Below, piece after piece: positions 50,114-59,674 of a stretch of 64,000 bases of DNA. Origin of the DNA: an uncultured Flavobacteriales bacterium (GTDB taxonomy: Bacteria; Bacteroidota; Bacteroidia; Flavobacteriales; BACL11); assembly GCA_905181585.1 (NCBI GenBank), contig CAJIYG010000002.1, positions 1 through 64,000 of the forward strand, read 5' to 3'. The notes beneath the pieces are model-generated. The model searched no databases. It was not told where the DNA came from and saw only the letters and a program-made list of their open reading frames with translations. Each line of letters begins with the position of its first letter. Position 1 is the first letter of the stretch. The position numbers and the translations under genes are program-made.

Positions 50114-50898
50114 AGTCTAACTTTTTTAAATGGGTTCCAATTATATTTTTCTCTTTTTGCTAAATCAGAAAAATGATTATATTTATAAAAATGGAGTATT
50201 TCTTTTCCAATTACATCAAATCTCCTATACATTAAATCATGATCTAGCCATGTGTGAAAATAATCATTATTGTTAGAGTTTATATCATTTATTTCAAACG
50301 AATATTTCCCATATTTATATGAATATTTTTCAAAATATCTCATTAAAGATGTTGCTTGATTTTCAATTATAACACCCACAGAAAATTCTTTATTTTTTTC
50401 TAAATTTTTTAAAGTCACTTCACTAAAATCAAATAAAATCTTGCCATATATGAGTTTGCTTAATAAGCTTAGTCGATCAACGCCAACTTTTGCTGCTCTT
50501 TCTTGTGTTGGGCTTCTGTCGTAAATAACTTTTTTTATATTTTTTGTTCCATTTTTTAAAATAAATTCATTTAAAACATAACCTCCGATTATATAGCATA
50601 AAAAATATACTTCTTTGTATTTAATAAGTTCGTGATCACTGTAAAATTTTGAAAATTTATCTATACTTAGACTTAGAGATTTTCTAACTTTATATTTAGG
50701 TATATACACATCCATACCTTTATCTTTAAAATACATTAACTGAATCTTTCTATTTTTTTTTGAATCTCCAAAACCATTTAAAATAACAAGAGCAATTTTA
50801 TCTTCTTTATTATCACCTTCATTAATATGAAATCGCTCCTTTGCACATATACTAAAGAACATGATGGAACAAATTAAAAAAGAAATAATTTTATTCAT
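50110..50898 (-). CDS. Alpha/beta-hydrolase-like protein with altered nucleophile (YnbC-like context)
   Basis: 262 residues from MNKIISFLICSIMFFSIC, an N-terminal signal or anchor helix ending in a Cys, possibly a lipoprotein. The body fits an alpha/beta hydrolase: LVILNGFGDSKKNRKI (oxyanion strand), YFLCYIIGGYVLNEFI at the elbow, and a late HTWLDHDLMY that could supply Asp/His. The elbow lacks a Ser between glycines (CYIIGG). First gene of the run with the phosphatidyltransferase, so it may act on a lipid head group. A longer start is at 50943; the -7 element at 50904-50911 supports 50898. Confidence 0.6.
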   Translation of the reverse strand: MNKIISFLICSIMFFSICAKERFHINEGDNKEDKIALVILNGFGDSKKNRKIQLMYFKDKGMDVYIPKYKVRKSLSLSIDKFSKFYSDHELIKYKEVYFLCYIIGGYVLNEFILKNGTKNIKKVIYDRSPTQERAAKVGVDRLSLLSKLIYGKILFDFSEVTLKNLEKNKEFSVGVIIENQATSLMRYFEKYSYKYGKYSFEINDINSNNNDYFHTWLDHDLMYRRFDVIGKEILHFYKYNHFSDLAKREKYNWNPFKKVRL

Positions 50899-50903
50899 AG
50901 TAT

Positions 50904-50911
50904 CAAAAATA
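50904..50911 (-). promoter_or_regulatory. Bacteroidota -7 element (TATTTTTG), possible leaderless start
   Basis: TATTTTTG on the minus strand ends 5 bases before ATG 50898. Transcription would then begin at or beside the start codon. No -33 TTG. Confidence 0.4.
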
Positions 50912-51016
50912 TATAAATTTTCGATTTTTATTATGCATAGCATTCAATAATCAAATACCAATTAATTTTTCTTATAAAGTTAAATTCTTTTTAAGAAATT
51001 AATTAATTTTGAAATT

Positions 51017-51432
51017 ATGTTTTCAAAAAAACAATCAATAAATTGTAAAGTAATAAGTGTTTTATTACTTCTTGTTTATTGCTTTGGCATATCGTCTCTT
51101 TTCATTTCACATAATCATGACAATCATAATCATGAACATAATCATGAACATAATATGAATAACATAACCACAATCAAGAATTAACATATTGTGAAAGTAT
51201 TAATGATGTTTCTAATTCTTATAATGAATGCTCTCACTCATCACATTTAAATATTGATGAACTAAGTTGTTTCTTATGTGACCATACTGCATTTATTGAT
51301 GATTCAGTTTTAAATAATTCCAATAATTATCAAACTACGTTTTTTTTAAATGAAAATAACCAATTAATTGTTTCTGAACATTTAATTATTTCAATAAACC
51401 TTTCTAACAAGTCTCCACCAAATTTAATTTAG
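51017..51432 (+). CDS. His-rich secreted protein, probable metal binding, frameshifted
   Basis: About 138 residues. MFSKKQSINCKVISVLLLLV is an N-terminal membrane/signal segment, followed by a His/Asn/Glu-rich stretch (ISHNHDNHNHEHNHEHNMNN) with eight His alternating. After a one-base shift near 51160-51170, the later part has a CFLCDHTAFIDD pair. This pattern, with an alternating His loop and CxxC, suggests zinc or copper binding at the cell envelope. It lies directly upstream of a receptor with ZnuD-like features. Confidence 0.65.
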
Positions 51433-51532
51433 ATTTTACTCTATTAGCCAAATAGGAATTTAAAATTTCTAGCTATCAAAAAAAGTTTATGATTTCTTCA
51501 TATGCTTAAGTATAAATTTATTTTAAAAATTA

Positions 51533-53759
51533 ATGAAAAATATATTTTTAGTATCATTTTTAATGATTAATGTATTTAACTTGTTTTCACAAACACAAGG
51601 AAAAGTACTAAATTCTGTTAACCAACCAATTAAAGACGTTAGTGTTTTTTTGACTGACCAAAATATAATCATGTATAGTGATAAGGATGGTGCTTTTCTT
51701 ACTAAATATGACATCCCAAATAATAGCTACTTGCACTTTTATAAGTTTGGATTTGCCTCTAAAATTATTAAGTACATAGCTGGTCAAGAATTAAAAGTAG
51801 TTCTAGAGGATTTACATATCAATTTAGATGAAGTAGGTGTTGTAGAGTCTTACAGTGAATTAGGCAATTCTTTACTAACAAATATTGAAAAAAAATCTTT
51901 AGATAATGTTTTCTTGAAGAATAATTCAATGGTTGAAAGTTTAACTCAATTAAGTGGTATTGATATAATTTCTTCTGGAACTGGTATTCAAAAGGTTATT
52001 GTTAGAGGCTTATCAGGAATGAGAGTTGTAACCTATTTAAATGGTATGCAAATAAATAATCAACAATGGGCTAATGATCATGGAATAGGATTTACTGATT
52101 TAGGCTTAGGTGAAGTAGAATTGATTAAAGGCTCTAGTGCATTAAAGTATGGATCTGAAGCAGTAGGAGGTTTATTATATTTTAAAGATTCTCCATTTAT
52201 TTATGGTGATAAATTAAAGGGGTTTGTTTCAACAAAATTTAATAATAGTAGCTATTTGAGCAGTAGTCAATTTGGAATTAAATGGAATAAAAATAATTTT
52301 TATTTTAATCTATATGGTCAGTATTCATTATCATCTGATTATCGTCTTCCAAATAATACCTATCTATTTAATTCTAGATTCAATCAAAAGGCAATTAAAT
52401 TTTCTGTAGCACACAGATATAAAAAATTACAAAATATCTTTAGGTATCAATATAATAATGATATTACTGGAATTCCTGCACATGCTCATGTTGATCCTGC
52501 AGATGTTAATATTTCAGATATTTCTTCTTCTTCTTTAGATTTTAGTACTGATTTTAAAGCTACTCGACCAACTCAGTTTATAAATAACCACCTATTTATA
52601 TACAAGTTAAATTACCTTTCAAATGATGTGAAATTAAGTTTACATGCTGGTCATTTTATAAATACTCTACAAGAATATGAAAAATGGACAAGTCCAGCAT
52701 TTGATTTAACTATATCAAACACACAAATTACTCCAAATATCAGATATAAAGCTAATAAATTAACTTTTAATCTAGGATCTCAAATTAGTGTACTAGATAA
52801 TAAAAATAATCAGACTTTAAGGCTAGTCCCTGATGCATCATCTTTTAATATTGGGCCTTATTTTATTTTAGATTATGAGAAAAATAATTTTGGATTTAAT
52901 ACTGGAGTTCGTTATGATTATAAAAATTTAAAGTCTGAAGATATTATATCTAATACAGACTATGATAATAAATTTTCAAATACTAGTTTTTCAACTGGCT
53001 TGTTTTATAAAGTGCAGGATAATATATTTAGGTTTACTTATTCTGGAGCCTATAGAGCACCACATTTTTCTGAACTTTTTTCAGATGGAGTTCACCATGG
53101 AACAAATCGTTATGAGTTAGGAAATGAAAATTTAGATATTGAATATGCCAATCAGTTTGAGTTTAAATATCAATGGTCTAATGAGCATTTTGGTTTTGTT
53201 TTAAATCCTTTCCTACAAAATATTTCTGATTTTATCTCTATTGTTCCAACGGATGAAATTAAATAATTCATTTAGAGTATACGACTACATACAGTATGAT
53301 AAAGTTGAAATTAAAGGATTTGAAATGAATTTACATTATCACCCACATCAACTACATAATTTACATTTAGAGCAATCATATTCTTTTTTGCAGATTAAGA
53401 ACAATGATGACGAATATGGATTAGCTATGGTTCCAGCAAATAGCGTTAAAACGAATATATTATTTGATTTTAATGAGTATGAAAGATTAGTAAAATATAA
53501 ACTTGATTATTTTTCTTTGTTTCATATTTATAAATTTAGTCAAGAAGATTTTGCAGAATATGAAGAGTTAACAGAATCTTATAATTTAATTAATTTACAA
53601 CTTGGCCTAAAATTCAATGATAAATTATTGTGTAGTATTGGGCTAAATAATTTATTTAACAAAGAATATTCTCCTCATACTTCAAGAATTAGAAGTGTTG
53701 CTGGTGGCGTTCCTAACCCTGGCAGATCTTTTAATATTAATTTAAAATATGAGTTTTAA
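51533..53759 (+). CDS. TonB-dependent receptor, ZnuD-like (probable zinc uptake), frameshifted
   Basis: About 740 residues when joined; the shift lies near 53255-53266 (after VPTDEI). Signal peptide MKNIFLVSFLMINVFNLFSQ, a CarboxypepD_reg-like domain, and a plug with VESLTQLSGIDIISSG, QKVIVRGLSGMRVVTYLNG and VELIKGSSALKYGS. The barrel has IPAHAHVDPADV and LFSDGVHHGTNRYELG, His-rich barrel segments shared with zinc receptors of the ZnuD type. The C-terminus is a typical barrel end (FNINLKYEF). Flanked by a His-rich protein and a His/Cys-rich lipoprotein, which supports metal import. Confidence 0.72.
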
Positions 53760-53843
53760 AAAAAATACTCTGATGAGCTTTTATGAAGCGAAATACCTTT
53801 ACACTGTAGTTTAGGTATCAGTATTAATTTAACTAAATAAAAA

Positions 53844-54167
53844 ATGAAAAAATCAAATTATTTATTATCAGCAATTGTGGCTTGCTCAATAGCAATTATG
53901 TCATCTTGTTCTTCAACCGATGAAGATTGTCACGAGTGTCATATTGCTTTAGAAAATCAAGATGGTACTGAAACTATGTGGGAGATCTCAAACTCTTCTG
54001 GTGGTGAGGATTTTTGTGCTGACGAGTTAATTACAGTTGAAGATCCTACTTATATGCATACTGTTACAGATACTTTAACTTCTTCTGATGGAGTAGTCTT
54101 AGTTCCTGGAGAATATGGTGTGTCTAATGGATATGAAATTCATTGTGAAGAACATGCTCATGAATAA
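53844..54167 (+). CDS. Small His/Cys-rich lipoprotein
   Basis: 107 residues. MKKSNYLLSAIVACSIAIMS then SC is a lipobox with the modified Cys at position 22. The mature part has CHECHIALENQD and ends IHCEEHAHE, so metal-ligand residues concentrate at both ends. Small, acidic and exported. It follows the ZnuD-like receptor by 84 bases and precedes a terminator, so it is probably the last gene of the group. Confidence 0.65.
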   Translation: MKKSNYLLSAIVACSIAIMSSCSSTDEDCHECHIALENQDGTETMWEISNSSGGEDFCADELITVEDPTYMHTVTDTLTSSDGVVLVPGEYGVSNGYEIHCEEHAHE

Positions 54168-54192
54168 GAGTTTTTAAAAACTTTTCTTTTAT

Positions 54193-54224
54193 AAAACAAC
54201 CTACTATAAAAAGTAGGTTGTTTT
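54193..54224 (+). terminator. Intrinsic terminator after the lipoprotein gene
   Basis: AAAACAACCTAC (54193-54204), 8-base loop, GTAGGTTGTTTT (54213-54224): a 12-base perfect stem with T-rich 3' arm. Confidence 0.85.
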
Positions 54225-54281
54225 AGTTTATTACTTTCATAATTATTAGGATAATATTATTCTAATCATCATTTTTGCTGC

Positions 54282-55211
54282 ATGAATGAAATTAGAGTGT
54301 TTTCTCCAGCAACTGTTGCAAACTTATCATGTGGTTTTGATATTTTAGGCGCTTGTCTTGACAAAGTTGGTGATGAATTAGTTGTTAGGAAAACGAAAAA
54401 GAAAGGAATAGTAATAACAAAAATTACAGGTCAAGAACTCAGTAAAGATATTACTGTTAATGTAGCAGGAGTTTCTGCTTTGGCACTATTAAGAGAAACT
54501 GAAGTTGATTGTGGTTTTGAAATTGAAATTCATAAGGGTGTTAAACCTGGAAGTGGTATTGGAAGTAGTGCTGCCAGTTCAGCCGGAAGTGTTTTTGCAA
54601 TAAATCAATTATTAGGAAAACCTTATTCTAATAAAGAATTAATAAAATTTGCAATGGAAGGTGAAAAGGCTGCATGTGGTTCATTAATTGCCGATAATGT
54701 TGCTGCTGCACTTTTAGGAGGTTTTACCTTCGTTAAAGACGGTTTAAATCATGATTATTTTAAGCTTTGTACTCCTCCAGAACTTTTTTTTACTGTAATA
54801 CATCCTCAAATAGAAATTAAAACTTCTGATTCAAGAGCAATTTTAGTTAAAGAGGTTAGTCTTGAAAAAATGACAGAGCAGTCTGCTAATATTGGTGCAT
54901 TTATTGCAGGATTATATACAGATAATTACGAATTAATTGCTCGATCTATGGTTGATAGTGTTATTGAGCCTTTAAGATCTACTTTAATTCCAAAATTTAA
55001 TGACATAAAAGAAATAAGTTTATCAAATGGTGCTTTAGCTTGTGGGATTTCAGGATCAGGGCCATCTATCTTTGCTCTTTCTAAAGGCTTTTCTACAGCA
55101 AATGATATTGCTTTAGCTATGAAAAAAGTTTATAGTAAAACTGATTTAGAATATGATATTCATATATCCCCAATTAATGATGAAGGTATAAAGATTATAA
55201 AAGTTAAGTAA
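54282..55211 (+). CDS. thrB: Homoserine kinase
   Basis: Phosphorylates homoserine in threonine synthesis. 309-residue GHMP kinase: N-terminus VFSPATVANLSCGFDILGAC, ATP loop GVKPGSGIGSSAASSAGS (about 84-101), and C-terminal GALACGISGSGPSIFALS. One base separates it from thrC, so they are co-transcribed. thrA is not in the window, though in many relatives it comes first. Confidence 0.95.
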   Translation: MNEIRVFSPATVANLSCGFDILGACLDKVGDELVVRKTKKKGIVITKITGQELSKDITVNVAGVSALALLRETEVDCGFEIEIHKGVKPGSGIGSSAASSAGSVFAINQLLGKPYSNKELIKFAMEGEKAACGSLIADNVAAALLGGFTFVKDGLNHDYFKLCTPPELFFTVIHPQIEIKTSDSRAILVKEVSLEKMTEQSANIGAFIAGLYTDNYELIARSMVDSVIEPLRSTLIPKFNDIKEISLSNGALACGISGSGPSIFALSKGFSTANDIALAMKKVYSKTDLEYDIHISPINDEGIKIIKVK

Positions 55212-55212
55212 T

Positions 55213-56517
55213 ATGTTATATAGAAGCTTAAATAAAGAATCACAATCTGTTAATTTTGAAACGGCACTAAAAAATGGATTAGCTAAAGATGGTGGATTGT
55301 TTTATCCTGAAAAAATTAAAAAATTAGATAAATCTTTTCTTGAAAATCTACATAATTATTCAAATATAGATATAGCTTTTCAAGTAATTAAACAATTTAT
55401 TGGTGATGAAATCAATGAGAAAGATTTAAAAGTAATTATAAAAAATACTATTGATTTTGACTTTCCATTAATAGAAATTGAAAATAATATACAAACCTTA
55501 GAACTTTTTCATGGACCAACTCTAGCATTTAAGGATGTTGGGGCTCGATTTATGGCAAATTGTTTAGCTTACTTTAATAAATCTAATAATGAAATAACTA
55601 CAGTACTTGTTGCAACATCAGGAGATACTGGTGCTGCGGTAGCAAATGGTTTTTTAGATGTTAAGGGGACAAATGTGGTAATTCTTTATCCTAAAAATAT
55701 GGTTAGTGATATACAAGAAAGACAGCTTACAACTAATAAAAAAAATATTAAAGCATTAAAAGTTAATGGAACTTTTGATGATTGTCAACAAATGGTCAAG
55801 AAAGCTTTTGTAGATAAGGAATTAAATTCAGAATTAAATTTAACTTCAGCTAATTCAATAAATGTTGCAAGATGGCTTCCCCAAATGTTTTACTATTTTT
55901 TTGCTCTTAAACAAATTAAAGCAAATAATAAGAAAATAGTTTTTAGTGTGCCTAGTGGAAATTTTGGTAATATTTGTGCAGGAATAATTGCTATAGATTT
56001 AGGTTTGCCAATACATCACGTAATTGCTAGTACAAATTCTAATAATACAATACCTAGATATCTTAAATCAAAAATCTATAATCCAAGAAAAACAATTAAA
56101 ACTATTTCTAATGCAATGGATGTTTCAAATCCAAGTAATTTTATAAGAATTGAAGAAATATATAATGATTTTAATCTGTTAAAAAATAATTTATCTTCTT
56201 ATAGTTTTAATGATGGCGAAACTATTAGTGCTATGAAAAGTGTTTTTAATAAAAGTAAGTATATTTTAGATCCTCATGGTGCAATTGGTTATTTAGGTCT
56301 AAAAAAGTACTTAAATACAAATCCCAGTTTTTTTGGAGTTTTTTTAGAAACAGCTCATCCAATCAAATTTTCTAATCACATTGAAAAAGCATTAAATATT
56401 AAAATAAAAATTCCTAATGTGATTAATAAAATAATATCTAAAGAAAAAGTATTTACTGAAGTTTCTTCTTATAAAGATTTTAAAGATTCATTGTTAGATA
56501 AATATTTTGCTCATTAA
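55213..56517 (+). CDS. thrC: Threonine synthase
   Basis: 434-residue PLP enzyme that converts O-phosphohomoserine to threonine. The PLP Lys is Lys107 in FHGPTLAFKDVGARFMA; ATSGDTGAAVANGFL binds the cofactor phosphate, and VFSVPSGNFGNICAGI is typical. The N-terminal MLYRSLNKESQSVNFETALK is family-standard. Second gene of the thr unit. Confidence 0.95.
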   Translation: MLYRSLNKESQSVNFETALKNGLAKDGGLFYPEKIKKLDKSFLENLHNYSNIDIAFQVIKQFIGDEINEKDLKVIIKNTIDFDFPLIEIENNIQTLELFHGPTLAFKDVGARFMANCLAYFNKSNNEITTVLVATSGDTGAAVANGFLDVKGTNVVILYPKNMVSDIQERQLTTNKKNIKALKVNGTFDDCQQMVKKAFVDKELNSELNLTSANSINVARWLPQMFYYFFALKQIKANNKKIVFSVPSGNFGNICAGIIAIDLGLPIHHVIASTNSNNTIPRYLKSKIYNPRKTIKTISNAMDVSNPSNFIRIEEIYNDFNLLKNNLSSYSFNDGETISAMKSVFNKSKYILDPHGAIGYLGLKKYLNTNPSFFGVFLETAHPIKFSNHIEKALNIKIKIPNVINKIISKEKVFTEVSSYKDFKDSLLDKYFAH

Positions 56518-56543
56518 TACTTAGATGTAAAGATTTTTGCCTT

Positions 56544-57119
56544 ATGAAAGAAGTAATACAAAATCTGTTTTCAAAAGAAAAAGTAAGAAATATTTTAAAA
56601 AAAATCCCTTTTTTAATATTGTTATTTCCAATAATATTAATCTTGTATATAATTATTTTTAAAGGTAGTTTATCTTATTATGAAGATATTATTATCAAAT
56701 CAAATTTTGAAGATGTAATAGAATTACATGAAAACCCATCTTTAATGAAGAATTATATGCCAGGGCTAATAAGTTATGATTTGATTAAAGGAGAATCACG
56801 AAAAACTGGTGCTGTTGCTGAAATTACTGTAATTTTTAATACTAATGAATCGGTATCTAGGAAAATTGTGATGAATGAAGAAGTAATTCTAAGTAATCTT
56901 CCAAATCAAAAGATAATCATTTATAACACAGGTGCTGTAAAAAACACTATTTCATATAGATTTATAAAAATGGGAGAAAATAAAACACAATTCTTTAGAA
57001 GTCACGAATATGAATTTAGTACCTATAAGAAAGTCTCTTCATTTTTTATGTCTAAAAAAATTAAGAGAGAGAGTTATACTTATCTGAAAAATTTTAAAAA
57101 ATTCGTTGAGAATTACTAA
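56544..57119 (+). CDS. SRPBCC-fold-like protein with membrane anchor
   Basis: 191 residues. One N-terminal membrane helix (IPFLILLFPIILILYIIIFK), then a soluble part resembling a polyketide-cyclase/START-type SRPBCC domain: NFEDVIELHENPSLMKNYMP and the paired strands that follow. A ligand-binding role is possible; none is demonstrated. It lies 26 bases after thrC, perhaps in the same transcript by read-through. Its stop overlaps the convergent receptor gene. Confidence 0.6.
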   Translation: MKEVIQNLFSKEKVRNILKKIPFLILLFPIILILYIIIFKGSLSYYEDIIIKSNFEDVIELHENPSLMKNYMPGLISYDLIKGESRKTGAVAEITVIFNTNESVSRKIVMNEEVILSNLPNQKIIIYNTGAVKNTISYRFIKMGENKTQFFRSHEYEFSTYKKVSSFFMSKKIKRESYTYLKNFKKFVENY

Positions 57120-59509
57120 AACTCAATCAATAACCCAATGCTTGGAAGAAGGGTGCCCGAGTTATTAATTATTTCATATAAGGGATAGCTATCTAGATTT
57201 CCATCAGTACCATCTACTAAATCTCCTAAATTTGAATCTATTCCATACTGAGATGGTAATTCACTTTTTGAATTTAAAATATTTTCAATATCGATATAAG
57301 CATTTATACTCCAAGATTTAAAGAACCATTTCTTATCAATTCTAATGTCAAGAATATGTGCGCCATTCAACCTTTGGGTATTTAATAAATTATAATCTAA
57401 TACGCCTCTTTGATTAATATCCCAAATACCTCTATTACTTGAATTAATTATATCAATTGGAGTATAAGGTGCTCCACCAGAATATCGATACTTAAAGCCC
57501 AGCTCAATGTTATTCTTAAACTTTTTACCTGCTGTCATATTTAAGATAAATTTATTGTCCCAAGAGGATGAAATAAGTTGTTCATTTTTATCTTCAAACC
57601 TACTTCGGTAATATGTTGCTGATAATATACCGTAAACGCTTGAACTCATTTTTTGTTGAGCTAAAAGCTCTACTCCATAACTATTACCCTTTGATATAGA
57701 AGATATATCCTCATTACCAACTACACCAAAATCACCTCCTAAATTTGCCAGTGAGATACTATCAAGTATTGAAAATGGATAATTATTATATCTCTTATAA
57801 AAAGACTCTAAAGTAATTTTACTGTAGCTAGATGGGTTGTATTCAAGACCTATTACTGCATGATCACAAGAAATATAGTCAGCATCTTTATTAAGATAAT
57901 TACCATTATTGTCAAATCCTAAAATGGTATAGGAAGGTAATTGATAAAATCGTCCAATATTACTATTAACACTTATTTTATTATTAAGATTATATGCTAA
58001 TGATAGCCTAGGAGAAAGGTTAGGAGAATTGGTGCTTTCAGTGAAAGAATTCCCATCTATTCTTAAGCCAAATGAGGTGTTAAGTGAGTTGGCAAAGTAT
58101 GTTTTACTAATCTGAGTAAATACCCCATATTTAATGAAATGTAAATTTGAATTATTAATTCCAGTAATAATACTATTTCCAACAGTAAATTGCTGTATTG
58201 TATTATTTGTATATGTAGCATCTTCTAGATTAGCTCCAATATTAATTGAATAATCATTTTTTTGAAAATTATATTCTAGCCGTGTTTTATTTTCAATTTC
58301 TTCAGATTTATAATCAAGAATTTTCTCTGAACTCTCATCAGCATAATCTAAATATTTTAAAGCAGTATTGTTAAGATGATTCCTACTCATCACAAAAAAG
58401 AGGTTTGAGTTTTTAAAGAAGTGTCTCCAAGTACCACCAATAGTGTAATTCCATTGTTTATTTATAACTAAATTATTTAGATTATAATTATTCAGAGCAA
58501 CTTGCATTGAATCTTCTTCTCCTTCATTAATTTCTTCATTAAGAGTAAAATCATCAATTGTTGCTATTCCAAGAAAATTAAATTGGTTTTTTTTATTTGG
58601 TTTATAAGTATATTTAAACTGCATATCGTTATAAGTTGGTAAAAAAGGTAATTTTAATGCTTTGAATAAAAATTGTAGGTATGATCTTCTAAGAGATAAT
58701 AAGAGTGTAGATTTTTTTGATAATGGTGTGTTTAGTGTTAGCCCAGCATCACTAGAGCCTAGAGCAAATGAACCACTTATTTCTTCTTCATTTCCTTCAA
58801 TTAGCTTTAGCTCCATCACAGAACTAAGTGCATTACCTCTATTAGCAGGGAAGGCACCAGTGTAAAAATCTACTTCTCTAATAAAATTAACATTTAAAAT
58901 ACCTATTGGACCCCCTGATGACCCTTGAGTTGTAAAATGATTGATGGTTGGTATTTCAATTCCATCTAAGAAAAATTTATTTTCTGATGGTGATCCTCCT
59001 CTAACAATAATATCATTTCGAAAACCTATTGATGTGGCTACACCAGGTAAATTTGCTACTACTTTAGAGATATCTCTATTTCCTCCAGCACTTTTGGAAA
59101 TTTCTGAAGCATTAATCGTTCGTAAACTTACAGGGCTGGCTTTTGTTTTATTAAAAGTATTTCCTATAACTTTTACTTCACCTAAAATTTCTGAATTCTC
59201 ACTCAGAAAAAAATTGAGTCTGAGGTTTTTGTTGGAACTTACCATTATTTCTGATTGTATATCAGTATCGTATCCAATATAACTACATTTAAAATTATAA
59301 CTTCCAGCTGGTAATTCCAAAATTTCATAGTTCCCATTTATGTCAGAAGTAGTACCAATTATAGTACCTTCAATAATAATATTTGCAAACGGTATTGGCT
59401 CGTTATTTATAGCATTTGTTATAGCTCCATATACTTTTACATTTTGAGTAAAAGCATTTTGAGATAATAAGAATAAACCAATGATTAGAAACAGTTTTTT
59501 TATTTGCAT
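57116..59509 (-). CDS. TonB-dependent receptor
   Basis: 797 residues with signal peptide (KKLFLIIGLFLLSQNAFTQ), CarboxypepD_reg-like domain (NEPIPFANIIIEGTIIGTTS), and a plug with ISKVVANLPGVATSIG, RNDIIVRGGSPSENKFFLDG and VDFYTGAFPANRGNALSSVM. The barrel ends in SIGLLIEF. No partner lipoprotein is adjacent. A -7 element lies at 59533-59540. Substrate unknown. Confidence 0.88.
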   Translation of the reverse strand: MQIKKLFLIIGLFLLSQNAFTQNVKVYGAITNAINNEPIPFANIIIEGTIIGTTSDINGNYEILELPAGSYNFKCSYIGYDTDIQSEIMVSSNKNLRLNFFLSENSEILGEVKVIGNTFNKTKASPVSLRTINASEISKSAGGNRDISKVVANLPGVATSIGFRNDIIVRGGSPSENKFFLDGIEIPTINHFTTQGSSGGPIGILNVNFIREVDFYTGAFPANRGNALSSVMELKLIEGNEEEISGSFALGSSDAGLTLNTPLSKKSTLLLSLRRSYLQFLFKALKLPFLPTYNDMQFKYTYKPNKKNQFNFLGIATIDDFTLNEEINEGEEDSMQVALNNYNLNNLVINKQWNYTIGGTWRHFFKNSNLFFVMSRNHLNNTALKYLDYADESSEKILDYKSEEIENKTRLEYNFQKNDYSINIGANLEDATYTNNTIQQFTVGNSIITGINNSNLHFIKYGVFTQISKTYFANSLNTSFGLRIDGNSFTESTNSPNLSPRLSLAYNLNNKISVNSNIGRFYQLPSYTILGFDNNGNYLNKDADYISCDHAVIGLEYNPSSYSKITLESFYKRYNNYPFSILDSISLANLGGDFGVVGNEDISSISKGNSYGVELLAQQKMSSSVYGILSATYYRSRFEDKNEQLISSSWDNKFILNMTAGKKFKNNIELGFKYRYSGGAPYTPIDIINSSNRGIWDINQRGVLDYNLLNTQRLNGAHILDIRIDKKWFFKSWSINAYIDIENILNSKSELPSQYGIDSNLGDLVDGTDGNLDSYPLYEIINNSGTLLPSIGLLIEF

Positions 59510-59532
59510 TTTATTATTGTATTTTAATTTTG

Positions 59533-59540
59533 CAAAATTA
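59533..59540 (-). promoter_or_regulatory. Bacteroidota -7 element (TAATTTTG) for the receptor gene
   Basis: TAATTTTG on the minus strand, 23 bases before ATG 59509. No -33 TTG at the usual spacing. Confidence 0.4.
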
Positions 59541-59674
59541 ATTAATCTACTTTTTAATAAGCTATATATTTAATTAAAATAATAATAGTTAAGATGCTCA
59601 AGTAGCTTGATTTGTGCATACTTTTTTGCCTTAGTTTATGATTTTTTTTCAATATTTTTACAAAAATTTATTTT

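Noticed and set aside
54225-54281. Possible threonine attenuator before thrB
   Set aside because: The gap is short and holds no leader peptide rich in Thr codons; the hairpin there belongs to the upstream gene's terminator.
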